Assembly: GCF_947072475.1 (NCBI RefSeq)
Contig: NZ_CAMTIA010000010.1
Coordinates: forward strand, 1-64,000
Direction of reading: 5' to 3'
DNA from: an uncultured Deefgea sp.
GTDB lineage: Bacteria > Pseudomonadota > Gammaproteobacteria > Burkholderiales > Chitinibacteraceae
Length of the DNA: 64,000 nucleotides
The notes beneath the pieces were generated by a model. It was not told the origin of the DNA and made no database searches. It was given only the letters and a program-made list of their open reading frames with translations. Shown piece by piece: positions 28,279-35,687 of the stretch (its first letter is position 1; every line of letters starts with the position of its first letter). The translations under genes and the position numbers were made by a program.

Positions 28279-28332
28279 GTAGGGCGTCAATGAGCGCAGC
28301 GAATTGCGCCGAATACGCCGCAAATAAGCATC
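28279..28332. repeat. GTAGGGCGT repeat, copy B
   Basis: Second copy of the 54-bp sequence at 27766, 513 bp away, immediately 3' of the AT-rich SIR2 gene. Confidence 0.8.
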
Positions 28333-28407
28333 GCAACGGCGCGACTCGCTTCGCTCATCGGCACCCTACAATATTGCGCCGTACGTGGTGCATACCTTAT
28401 TAAAACT

Positions 28408-30717
28408 TTAATTCTCCATAAAGGAGGTTAATTTATTAACATCATCCCTATAAGGTAGCAACTGTACTGATGTTGTTAGTGCATGTATCGAAACAAAAAT
28501 GTCATTCAGACCTCTTTTTTTATACTGCTCTTTTACTTTATTAACGTAGCCTTTATTATTAATATAATTATCAAGTGATTCTGTATACATAAATAACATC
28601 TTACTCAATGTATCTTCCGATTTTGTTTTTATATATAGTCGACTAAGTAATTGTGCGATAACTAAAGTTGCGCTGTAATACGTTCTGTTTTTCAAATTTT
28701 TGTTATCTTCACGAGCTTTATTTGCACATGTATATCCATTATTTAACTCATCAATACTACTAGCAGACCTCAGTTCGCACTTGGCCATTTGTAACCAATA
28801 ATGGCTTTTTTGTCCAAACGGATTTGCTAGACGCTTATATACTGATCGTACAAAATAAGCTGCTCCGGTTTTGTTCCATGAGAAAATACTATTCAGTAAA
28901 TCAAAGTTAATTATTACATCCGCAGATTCTATTTGACCATGAACATATAAGCTTTTTGCTAAATCTGAAACTAGGTCGGCGGCTCTTTCATGCTCGTTTG
29001 ATGCAAAATCTGAAAGTAATCGCACTAACCATTGTTGAGAATTGCAAACCATTACAGTTTCTTCACGATAAATTTCAAGATCGAATAAATCATTACTACC
29101 AATAACAAATTCAGTTATATTAAACCCAGTATCAAATGCAGCTCTAATATGAAGACTATCTACTTTTGAAAATGCGCCTAATAATATCAAAGCCTTATAA
29201 TGTGAATTTGTTAGATTGCTTTTAAATACTCTAGAGCTATGCGTTAATTTCTGCATCTCAAAATTTCTATATGCGTTATTTAGTAACGTTTCACTAGATT
29301 CAAATTTTGGTAGCCCGGCCTGATTTAAGAGTGAATTAGATTCGTTCTGCTCTTTTTGTGACAATCTTGGGTTTATACTATATTCTTTCCAAGCGACATC
29401 TGAAAGAGCTTGAAATGCATTATAAAGGCTATTTTCATATGTATTAAGCGCTATAATAAACCGATTGGACCCTGCATTTTTAATTAACTCTAACGCACTG
29501 TCACCACGTAAATAATTTGAATCAAAAATAAACAAACACTTTTCTGACCCACGAATTAGATTCAATAATCGTGGATTAAATGGCTGATGAGAGGAGAAAA
29601 AATAAATTTGAAATTGCTTCAACTCCTCATACAGCTGAACTAAAGCTAATGTCTTTCCTGAAAAACGGCGTCCATTTAATAATATAAACTGGTGTCTATT
29701 GATCTCTTCACAAATGTTTTTTACCACATCCCTTACACCACAAATTTCTGGCCATCGAGCAGTTTCTATGTTGTCTTTTTTTTGTATTACCGGTCCACCA
29801 TTTATTATAAAATCAATATTATCTTTCAAATTTGATATCTTTGGCTCTCTAACCAAATTTAGATCTTCTATTCGGCTCTCAACAACTTCTTTACTAAGAA
29901 TTGAATATATCCAATCATATATTTGATCATACTCGTCAAAGTAAATAACTGTGTCAATTCCATATTCTTTTAATTTCATTCTCTCAACGAATGAAGGTTC
30001 ACCTTTTGTAAGATATATTGATTTTTTAAAAACGTCCCTTTGTGAAAGTTGCATAACATCTAATTCCTCCTCAAGGCTGCAACCTACAAAAAGAAAGTTT
30101 TTTGTCTCTGATGAAGATTCTATATATTCCATCAATGATTTGTTAAGTGAAAAACTTGAAATGTATTGCTTCCATGTAAAAACAAGCTTAGGATCAAGGT
30201 AGTTTGCATATTCTGTGATACAACCATGAATTTTAATCAAACATTTTAATCTTTTAACTCGTTCTATTGATATTTCTCGCAACGGCCTTATAACTTCAAA
30301 TTCTCTATTTGCCAACTCTATGGCATCATCAATATTAAATGTTATTACCGTTGGCCAATCCAAATTTATAAAATTAGACCTGTTTTTTGATATACTTACT
30401 TTAGAAAAACTGTTTATTAAATAATTCCGTGCCATTTCATGATCAATCGCATTACCTTCACTAAGTAAATTAAATGCGACCTTCAGGCTCTGTATTTTTT
30501 CTATTGACTCCTTGTCGGAAGCTGCTAAGTTAACGGATTTCAATGCTAATTTTTTTATTCCATCTAACAACTCAACTCCACCAGGAATCAACCCTCGTTT
30601 TGATTTTTGTCCTTTTGTAAAACCAGCCCCAATAAATGGTATTAGCTGAGATCGCTTGTAGTGAGCAGCAATAATATCTTTTGAATTTTCATCTAAATAG
30701 TGATAAACATTCTGCAT
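28408..30717 (-). CDS. SIR2-like domain plus P-loop NTPase (candidate antiphage protein)
   Basis: Large stand-alone protein, 769 aa. An N-terminal SIR2-like NAD-binding domain (about 20-280) has the GAG loop at 30-32 (PFIGAGFTKG), ITFNIDD with N128, KIHG with H164 and FVGCS at 210-214, so the residues expected for NAD hydrolysis are present. A P-loop follows: Walker A GRRFSGKT at 349-356 and Walker B CLFIFD ending at D399. The remaining 370 residues are helical-looking and may sense a trigger. This order matches SIR2-STAND (Avs5-like) defence proteins that deplete NAD on phage infection; assignment to a named subtype is not possible here. The gene is strikingly AT-rich (two 60-base lines counted by hand: 28% and 38% GC) and flanked by repeats, indicating transfer. 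AGGAA precedes the ATG. Confidence 0.82.
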   Translation of the reverse strand: MQNVYHYLDENSKDIIAAHYKRSQLIPFIGAGFTKGQKSKRGLIPGGVELLDGIKKLALKSVNLAASDKESIEKIQSLKVAFNLLSEGNAIDHEMARNYLINSFSKVSISKNRSNFINLDWPTVITFNIDDAIELANREFEVIRPLREISIERVKRLKCLIKIHGCITEYANYLDPKLVFTWKQYISSFSLNKSLMEYIESSSETKNFLFVGCSLEEELDVMQLSQRDVFKKSIYLTKGEPSFVERMKLKEYGIDTVIYFDEYDQIYDWIYSILSKEVVESRIEDLNLVREPKISNLKDNIDFIINGGPVIQKKDNIETARWPEICGVRDVVKNICEEINRHQFILLNGRRFSGKTLALVQLYEELKQFQIYFFSSHQPFNPRLLNLIRGSEKCLFIFDSNYLRGDSALELIKNAGSNRFIIALNTYENSLYNAFQALSDVAWKEYSINPRLSQKEQNESNSLLNQAGLPKFESSETLLNNAYRNFEMQKLTHSSRVFKSNLTNSHYKALILLGAFSKVDSLHIRAAFDTGFNITEFVIGSNDLFDLEIYREETVMVCNSQQWLVRLLSDFASNEHERAADLVSDLAKSLYVHGQIESADVIINFDLLNSIFSWNKTGAAYFVRSVYKRLANPFGQKSHYWLQMAKCELRSASSIDELNNGYTCANKAREDNKNLKNRTYYSATLVIAQLLSRLYIKTKSEDTLSKMLFMYTESLDNYINNKGYVNKVKEQYKKRGLNDIFVSIHALTTSVQLLPYRDDVNKLTSFMEN

Positions 30718-31153
30718 AACTATTAATTCCTATTTCATAGGTTTTTATTAAACAAATTGGATAAGGAATATTTATAAATACTTAAGTACGCTCGCCTCAC
30801 TCAGTTTGAATGATGGCAACGCAAGCCTATGATTTAAATAGGCTTGTTGTTTTCTACATTCAAACTATCTGGAGCCGACCCACTTAGCACAAATAAAACC
30901 CAAAATCTTCGCCAGGATGAAAGCGGCGTTAAATTCCCTTCTAAAACCTTATTACAATATATTTTTTGGCATGTCATTGTCGCCGTGTTACGGCGTAAGG
31001 CCCAATCGTGATTGGGATTGGAAATCAATGGGGTCAGAGTCGATTGATTTCTAGTTTTCCGTGGAATCAATCGACTCTAACCCCTTTGATTCTGCAGAAA
31101 AATTAAAATAGCTTGTTTGCTTACCTAGCGATTGCCTGCATATAGATTATTAA
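30718..31153. other. Intergenic region upstream of the SIR2 gene
   Basis: It holds the SIR2 gene's AT-rich leader, a 9-bp inverted repeat at 30822-30846 (CAAGCCTAT/ATAGGCTTG) and one 69-bp palindrome. The short open frame between 30834 and 31070 does not look like protein. Confidence 0.5.
31023..31091. repeat. 69-bp palindromic repeat, copy 1
   Basis: Two 27-bp arms (left begins AATCAATGGGGTCAGAG) that are inverted complements, around a conserved 15-base centre (TCTAGTTTTCCGTGG). This copy has one extra arm mismatch (CTAACCCC for CTGACCCC). Confidence 0.88.
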
Positions 31154-31384
31154 TTAATCTATGCACCAACCTTGTTCAATCAAGACATCAACTGAATCTA
31201 GCTGCACGATATCTCCTCGAGTAATCAATAAGCAATACTCACCGCTGCACAATTGATCTACATTAGCAGAAGCAAAGCGGCCATCTATATTCTTAAATCG
31301 GATCACATCCAATGGGAAAATATCGAGATTATGTAATGTTTCACGCGTTAACTGTTGCAATTCACTGGACCAGTGCGTATTCAT
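31154..31384 (-). CDS. Small hypothetical protein, 76 aa
   Basis: No family recognised. The acidic 76-residue sequence contains NLDIFPLDVIRFKNIDGRF and ends VDVLIEQGWCID; hydrophobic spacing suggests a small globular beta-containing fold, with no signal or membrane segment. The chosen ATG at 31384 has AAGGAG five bases before it, a strong site, whereas the longer frame (to 31486) has none. It lies between two copies of the 69-bp palindrome in the repeat-rich accessory zone, so it may be a mobile or orphan gene. Moderate certainty that it is expressed. Confidence 0.5.
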   Translation of the reverse strand: MNTHWSSELQQLTRETLHNLDIFPLDVIRFKNIDGRFASANVDQLCSGEYCLLITRGDIVQLDSVDVLIEQGWCID

Positions 31385-31508
31385 CATGACTCCTTGAGTA
31401 TCCTCAATATGCAAAATCAAACTAAAATTCGCCTCAAAAATGCTCGGCCCAATCTTCCCAAAATCCCGGTTCATCATGTGCTGCATTTTCCATCGCTCTT
31501 TCCAGGGA

Positions 31509-31577
31509 AATCAATGGGGTCAGAGTCGATTGATTTTTAGTTTTCCGTGGAATCAATCGACTCTGACCCCTTTGATT
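31509..31577. repeat. 69-bp palindromic repeat, copy 2
   Basis: Same 27-15-27 architecture as copy 1; the arms differ from perfect complementarity at one base. It lies 125 bp upstream of the 76-aa gene's start. Confidence 0.9.
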
Positions 31578-31698
31578 TATTGAATACGCCCTACCGTTCA
31601 TCCGATGCCATCATCATATCTATTTGCAAACTCAGCGTCAGTTATTTGATGGGAAAGTGTTAGCTTTATTAAAAAAAAGCGAATCCTGCGCCAACGCT

Positions 31699-31799
31699 GT
31701 AGGGCGTAATCGCCGCAGGCATTACGCCGCATAGAATTCTGCAATGATGCGTGCCAATCGGCGTATTGCCGCTGCGCGGCGAATACGCCCTACTTTTTT
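31699..31799. repeat. GTAGGGCGT...ACGCCCTAC inverted repeat
   Basis: GTAGGGCGT at 31699-31707 is inverted at 31785-31793, with further GCCGC dyads between, then T6. Related in wording to the repeats at 27766 and 28279. Confidence 0.6.
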
Positions 31800-31857
31800 G
31801 GGAGAGGTAATCGTCAGCCATGTTGAGCTGGTTGCGGTTTCCAACCCGCCCTAATTA

Positions 31858-31951
31858 AGACTGGTGATTCTGGCATCAGATTGGCGGGTTACGCCTGCGG
31901 CTAACCCGCCCTACTCATCGATGTATTTGCTTGCAAGTATTGTTAAGCAAG
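31858..31951. repeat. GGCGGGTTA/TAACCCGCC hairpin repeat, copy 1, with truncated 47-bp element
   Basis: GTGATTCTGGCATCAGATT leads into the hairpin GGCGGGTTA..TAACCCGCC, then CTACTCATCGATGTATTTGC. The 47-bp element starting at TGTAT (31922) is interrupted after 30 bp by the 69-bp palindrome at 31952. Confidence 0.7.
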
Positions 31952-32034
31952 AATCAATGGGGTCAGAGTCGATTGATTTCTAGTTTTCCGTGGAATCAAT
32001 CGACTCTGACCCCTTTGATTGGACCCCTTTGATT
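31952..32034. repeat. 69-bp palindromic repeat, copy 3, with partial tandem end
   Basis: Full 69-bp copy at 31952-32020, followed by a second partial right end (GGACCCCTTTGATT, 32021-32034). Confidence 0.88.
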
Positions 32035-32046
32035 GCTCAACCCGCC

Positions 32047-32117
32047 CTAATTACGACAGGTGATTCCTGCATCAGATTGGCGGGTTACGCCTGCGGCTAA
32101 CCCGCCCTACTCATCGA
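32047..32117. repeat. GGCGGGTTA hairpin repeat, copy 2
   Basis: Near-identical to the copy at 31858, including GGCGGGTTACGCCTGCGGCT. It runs directly into a complete 47-bp element. Confidence 0.75.
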
Positions 32118-32164
32118 TGTATTTGATTGCAGGTGTTGCTGAGCAATGCTTAGCCAGCAATACC
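32118..32164. repeat. 47-bp palindromic element, copy 5
   Basis: TGTAT to ATACC in 47 bp; GCAG at 12-15 and TTAG at 33-36. It precedes the terminator of the HEPN gene, which lies 3' of that gene on the minus strand. Confidence 0.7.
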
Positions 32165-32165
32165 C

Positions 32166-32192
32166 ACAAAAAAGCCTCGCGGATGCGAGGCT
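32166..32192 (-). terminator. Terminator of the MNT/HEPN operon
   Basis: AGCCTCGC-GGAT-GCGAGGCT; on the minus strand it is followed by a run of T residues (32173-32168). It lies about 45 bp after the HEPN stop codon. Confidence 0.85.
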
Positions 32193-32237
32193 TTTCGTCA
32201 ACTCAAGTTAGCAAAATCCGAACTACAAATCTCCGAA

Positions 32238-32663
32238 TTACAAATCCTTCACCGCTTGCAACACCCGCTCCACTTGCTCGATCAGCTCTGCGACAAAGCT
32301 CTCGGTCACATCTAAATCACCTTCGTATTCGGCCAGATTGCGTTTGGTGTGCGCTTGATTGAGCAAGATCCACTCTGCGGCGGGTAAGCTCAAGGTGTGC
32401 GCCAAGCACTGAAACACCAAATAACGATTATCGCTGCGAAAACCCGCAGCGCGTAGCGCGGCCAATGCGGCGGAATGCGCTGCGTTGTAGGCCAGATCAA
32501 AACGGCTCTCGATTGAGAGCGCGGTATTGCGCGCATCATGCAACCGAACCGTGGCCGAGCGGATTAAGCCAGCCGATTCGCGTGCATCGGATGGCTCGGG
32601 CTTTAATTTACCAATCTTCGCCAGATTTTCAAGCGGCGCTAAGTCGGGCGATATCATCCTCAT
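32238..32663 (-). CDS. HEPN-domain protein (putative toxin partner)
   Basis: All-helical HEPN protein of 141 aa. The C-terminal motif HTKRNLAEYEG is the family signature; it keeps Arg-Asn and Tyr but lacks the His of the RX4-6H RNase motif, so nuclease activity is uncertain. It overlaps the upstream nucleotidyltransferase gene by 35 bp, the usual arrangement of HEPN/MNT toxin-antitoxin pairs, in which the MNT partner adenylylates the HEPN protein to silence it. A purine-rich GTAAAGGGGA lies at the start; ATG at 32663 or 32657 could be used. Confidence 0.8.
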   Translation of the reverse strand: MRMISPDLAPLENLAKIGKLKPEPSDARESAGLIRSATVRLHDARNTALSIESRFDLAYNAAHSAALAALRAAGFRSDNRYLVFQCLAHTLSLPAAEWILLNQAHTKRNLAEYEGDLDVTESFVAELIEQVERVLQAVKDL

Positions 32664-33228
32664 TCCCCTTTACAAAGATTTTTGGCTGCTCTAGCACGCG
32701 GGTCATAAACGATCGTCCCTCCATCACCCGCTGGGCGAATTCCGCAGCAGTGTAGAGCGTTGGATTGATAGGGCGGCCCAAAGTTTGCTGCGCCGGTAGC
32801 AATGCCGCCAGCAATTGCGCATGCGATATCTGCTCGCCCACAACCATTAAATCAATATCACTCGCGGCGTGTTCATTGCCCTTGGCCACCGAGCCATACA
32901 CCAAGGCTAACTCAATCTGCGGCCCAATATCGACCAAGGCCGCGCGTATAACGTCAGCGAGCCCAAAGGTTTTGACCACAATACTGCGTAGCTCGGCATA
33001 AATCGGCGCATCGGCATTGACCTGATAATGTTTTTGATTGCCAATTCGCTGCGATTTAATCAGCCCCGCATCGGCCAATTTAGCCAGCTCACGCTGTACC
33101 GCGCCCGAACCGCCACCCGCCAAGGCGATGATTTCGTTGGCATAGAAAGAGCGTTGCGGCTGGCCAAACAACACTGCCAGCACCCGCTGCTGAGTTTTGC
33201 TAAAAAGCGCATCTGTATAAGTACCCAT
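32629..33228 (-). CDS. Winged-helix plus MNT nucleotidyltransferase (antitoxin)
   Basis: Protein of 199 aa. Residues 1-90 form a winged helix (LFSKTQQRVLAVLFGQ, GAVQRELAKLADAGLI, GNQKHYQVN), followed by a minimal nucleotidyltransferase domain with GSVAKGNEHAASDIDLMVVG, the GSx10DxD metal and nucleotide site. Overlap with the HEPN gene marks a toxin-antitoxin pair, and the built-in DNA-binding domain suggests self-repression. The start is uncertain: ATG 33228 fits homologue N-termini as remembered, and ATG 33237 is possible; both fall inside or beside operator-like palindromes. Confidence 0.82.
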   Translation of the reverse strand: MGTYTDALFSKTQQRVLAVLFGQPQRSFYANEIIALAGGGSGAVQRELAKLADAGLIKSQRIGNQKHYQVNADAPIYAELRSIVVKTFGLADVIRAALVDIGPQIELALVYGSVAKGNEHAASDIDLMVVGEQISHAQLLAALLPAQQTLGRPINPTLYTAAEFAQRVMEGRSFMTRVLEQPKIFVKGNEDDIARLSAA

Positions 33229-33331
33229 ATTGGGCATGATAAAACCCAATTTGGGTATGGTCAAGAAATCAAACCCATTTTGGGCATGATCGAACCCAAA
33301 ATGGGTTTGATTGGATGCCCGTATTTAGGGC
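33223..33331. promoter_or_regulatory. Operator array upstream of the MNT/HEPN operon
   Basis: Four 13-bp palindromes of form ACCCAWWWTGGG(T/C) at 33223-33235, 33244-33256, 33273-33285 and 33294-33306, plus a looser GCCCGTATTTAGGGC at 33317-33331. Members of each pair begin 21 bp apart, two helical turns, so dimers would sit on one DNA face. The obvious candidate binder is the operon's own winged-helix protein. Confidence 0.75.
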
Positions 33332-33351
33332 AAATCGAGAGCCGCACTAAT

Positions 33352-33420
33352 GACGACGGGTGATTCCGGCATCGGATTGGCGGGTTACGCCTAAAGGCTA
33401 ACCCGCCCTACCTATCGATG
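33352..33420. repeat. GGCGGGTTA hairpin repeat, copy 3
   Basis: Shares GTGATTCCGGCATCGGATT and the GGCGGGTTA/TAACCCGCC stem, then CTACCTATCGATG. No 47-bp element follows; the 69-bp palindrome begins four bases later. Confidence 0.7.
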
Positions 33421-33423
33421 CGG

Positions 33424-33492
33424 AATCAATGGGGTCAGAGTCGATTGATTTTTAGTTTTCCATGGAATCAATCGACTCTGACCCCTTTGATT
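33424..33492. repeat. 69-bp palindromic repeat, copy 4
   Basis: Full copy; the centre reads TTTAGTTTTCCATGG, two changes from copy 1. It sits between the two operator clusters, perhaps inserted there. Confidence 0.9.
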
Positions 33493-33598
33493 ACGCCGCC
33501 AACAAGCATCACAACGGCGCGATTCGCGTAGCTTTCAGTCCCCTACGCTATTGCGACATACGCGGTACTTGCTAATTAGATCATCAATAACAAAACAA

Positions 33599-33632
33599 AC
33601 CCAATATGGGTACGATCGAACCCAAATTGGGT
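33599..33632. promoter_or_regulatory. Second cluster of ACCCAWWWTGGGT palindromes
   Basis: Two more 13-bp palindromes at 33599-33611 and 33620-33632, again 21 bp apart and sharing the spacer word GATCGAACCCAAA with the main array. They lie about 300 bp further from the operon, beyond two repeats. From 33633 to 33851 nothing else is recognised. Confidence 0.65.
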
Positions 33633-33851
33633 ATGCACCACGAAATCGTAAGTTGGGCTAAGCCTGCGCAGCTCAACCCCCACGCCAAAGCTTTATTTGA
33701 ATGCTGACTGGCCCGTGGCAAGAGCTAAATGTCCGCGCTCGGCGCTGGCATGTATAAATTGGTTCACCTGTGCTTTGGCGTATTGAAAACGCAAACAAAG
33801 TATCAAGCCGAATATCAAAGCGCCTGAGCGGCAAGACGGGATCTACGGTGC

Positions 33852-34460
33852 TTAAGCGTCGACGAAGAGTACCTCGCCGCTGATGAAACCATCCACTGCA
33901 CGCTCGAACGCTTTACCCACTAAGGCCGAAGGCACTGGTTGAAAGCCGGGCATCATGTCTCCGTAGACATGCCACGCTTCTTCCAACACGGTAGGGTTCA
34001 CCACGTTGATACGAATGCCGCGCGGTAGCTCATGGGCCACACATTTAACAAATGTATCAATGGCGCCGCTGATTGTGGCGTCCGCGATAGCGAACGGCAC
34101 CGGCTTCACATTCAAGATGCCCGAAATCAGTGTGAACGAGCCGCCATCCCCAATATATTGCAAGCCAATATTCACTAAGTTGATCTGGCCCAACAACTTG
34201 CTTTGAATCGTGGTATCCCACTGCGCACTGGTCATCGATTCAAACGGCGCGTATTCACAAACCCCTACCGTGTTAACCACTGCATCAAAATGGCCCACTT
34301 GTTGGTACAGCGCATGAATGGCTTCTTTATCGGTAATGTCTACCTTGTAATCGACCCCTTCTCCGCTGCGGCTAGCAGTAATAACGCGGTGTTTGCCCAG
34401 CCCGGTCATTGCCGCCTGACCCATTTTGCCGTTGGCACCAATAAGAATGATCGTCTTCAT
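33852..34460 (-). CDS. Atypical short-chain dehydrogenase/reductase
   Basis: SDR-fold protein of 202 aa. The cofactor loop is GANGKMGQAAM rather than TGxxxGxG, and where the catalytic YxxxK normally stands there is PFAIADATISGAIDTFV, without Tyr or Lys. The remaining pattern (NTVGVCEYAPF, SFTLISGI, RINVVNPTVLEEAW) matches a known subfamily that naturally lacks this pair, so it may be a binding or sensory protein rather than a classical oxidoreductase. GAGGG precedes the ATG at 34460. It is divergent from a LysR regulator that probably controls it. Confidence 0.85.
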   Translation of the reverse strand: MKTIILIGANGKMGQAAMTGLGKHRVITASRSGEGVDYKVDITDKEAIHALYQQVGHFDAVVNTVGVCEYAPFESMTSAQWDTTIQSKLLGQINLVNIGLQYIGDGGSFTLISGILNVKPVPFAIADATISGAIDTFVKCVAHELPRGIRINVVNPTVLEEAWHVYGDMMPGFQPVPSALVGKAFERAVDGFISGEVLFVDA

Positions 34461-34508
34461 CAAAAAGCCCTCGTGAATTAATTTGTGGGCCAATCTTAGC
34501 GCATCGAT

Positions 34509-34551
34509 GATACAATATAAATCATATTAAGCTTGTATAAGATACAATATA
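34509..34551. promoter_or_regulatory. LysR-type regulatory region between SDR and LysR genes
   Basis: GATACAATATA occurs twice (34509-34519 and 34541-34551), and ATACAA/TTGTAT dyads lie between them (TTGTAT at 34533-34538). An AT-rich dyad between divergent genes is the usual LysR binding arrangement. Confidence 0.55.
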
Positions 34552-34553
34552 TT

Positions 34554-35450
34554 ATGGTAGATAAGATCGACCTAAAACACATGCGGATCTTTCTTCAATT
34601 GGTCAGGGCGGGCAATGTGTCCAAGGTGGCCGAGGAAACCGGCGTATCGCAGCAGGCGATTAGCGGGTATCTCAAGCGCCTGCGCGCCGCTTTTCCTCAT
34701 GAGCTGTTTCTCAGGCAAAGTAGTGGACTGCTGCCGACGGACTTTGCTTTGGGTTTAGCCACTAAATTCGAAAAAATCCTGCTAGACGTGGATGACTTAT
34801 TCGACGATCGCACTTTTGATGCCGCGACCTCGACGGCGACGTTTAGGCTGATCGCCAATGAGTATGCGCAGCTCGCGATCATCCCCCGCCTGTCCAACCT
34901 GATGGCGCAGGCCGCACCGGGGGTGAAACTGCTGGTAACCGATTTCAACCCACGAACGCATGAGGCCAGCTTGGCCAGCGGCGATGCCGATTTGCTGATT
35001 GGCTTTGCCGAGTTCGTCAGCGCTGGCGTGGTTAAAACGCGCCTAAAGAAAGAACAGTATTCATGGGTGGTGGGTAAAAACTCACAGATCTCATCCCATA
35101 TTCATACGGTGAGCGACCTACAAAACCATGCCCATGTTGGCTTTGCCAATGGTGCAGCTCATCTTGCGGATAATGTGGATGCCTTCCTGCAGGCGCACTC
35201 GGTCTCGCGACAGGTGATGGCGGTACTGCCTTGTTATACCTCTCTGATTCCTTTTCTTGAATTCAATGATGTTGTTGCATTGGTACCATCTGCGCTGGCA
35301 CGATCTAGCTATCTCAATATTTTATCTCTCGATGCGGAGATGGACACTTTTGATGTTACGGTTGGCTGGCATCGTCGATCTTCTGGCAGCTCCGCAAGAA
35401 AATGGCTCACCAATCTAGTGCAACGCGCGGCTGACTGCTCTACAGCATAA
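34554..35450 (+). CDS. LysR-family transcriptional regulator
   Basis: Regulator of 298 aa. The N-terminal winged helix has LKHMRIFLQLVRAGNVSKVAEETGVSQQAISGYLKRL, and residues 90-290 form the periplasmic-binding-protein-like effector domain. Divergent from the atypical SDR gene with shared dyads between, so it probably regulates that gene and itself. The ATG at 34554 matches family N-termini better than the upstream TTG at 34533, which lies in the regulatory dyad. The effector is unknown. Confidence 0.88.
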   Translation: MVDKIDLKHMRIFLQLVRAGNVSKVAEETGVSQQAISGYLKRLRAAFPHELFLRQSSGLLPTDFALGLATKFEKILLDVDDLFDDRTFDAATSTATFRLIANEYAQLAIIPRLSNLMAQAAPGVKLLVTDFNPRTHEASLASGDADLLIGFAEFVSAGVVKTRLKKEQYSWVVGKNSQISSHIHTVSDLQNHAHVGFANGAAHLADNVDAFLQAHSVSRQVMAVLPCYTSLIPFLEFNDVVALVPSALARSSYLNILSLDAEMDTFDVTVGWHRRSSGSSARKWLTNLVQRAADCSTA

Positions 35451-35486
35451 AGCCATGTATGCCGGGTTGGGCTTATCAACCCGCGC

Positions 35487-35605
35487 TGATTGCGACAGGT
35501 GATTCCGGCATCAGATTGTCGGCTTATCCCCCAAGGGGACTTGCATCGGGGCGCGCCTAAAGGCTAACCCGCCCTACCTATCGGTGTATTTGCTTGCAGT
35601 ACCAA
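35487..35605. repeat. Hairpin repeat, copy 4 (longer variant)
   Basis: GTGATTCCGGCATCAGATT, then CCCCCAAGGGGACTTGC and GGCGCGCCTAAAGG..AACCCGCC, ending ATCGGTGTATTTGCTTGCAG. The 47-bp element that would start at 35585 is truncated. The rest of the gap to 35687 shows nothing. Confidence 0.6.
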
Positions 35606-35687
35606 ATCAACCCGATGTTTTTAACACCCCGAGAAACCAAAGAAGTGATTTACACCGAGCCGCGAGACCCGGAGCAACCGGCGTTTT

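Noticed and set aside
28108-28323. 71-codon open frame after metH
   Set aside because: It lies entirely across repeats (GTAGGGCGT copy B and a 47-bp element) and has no protein-like features.
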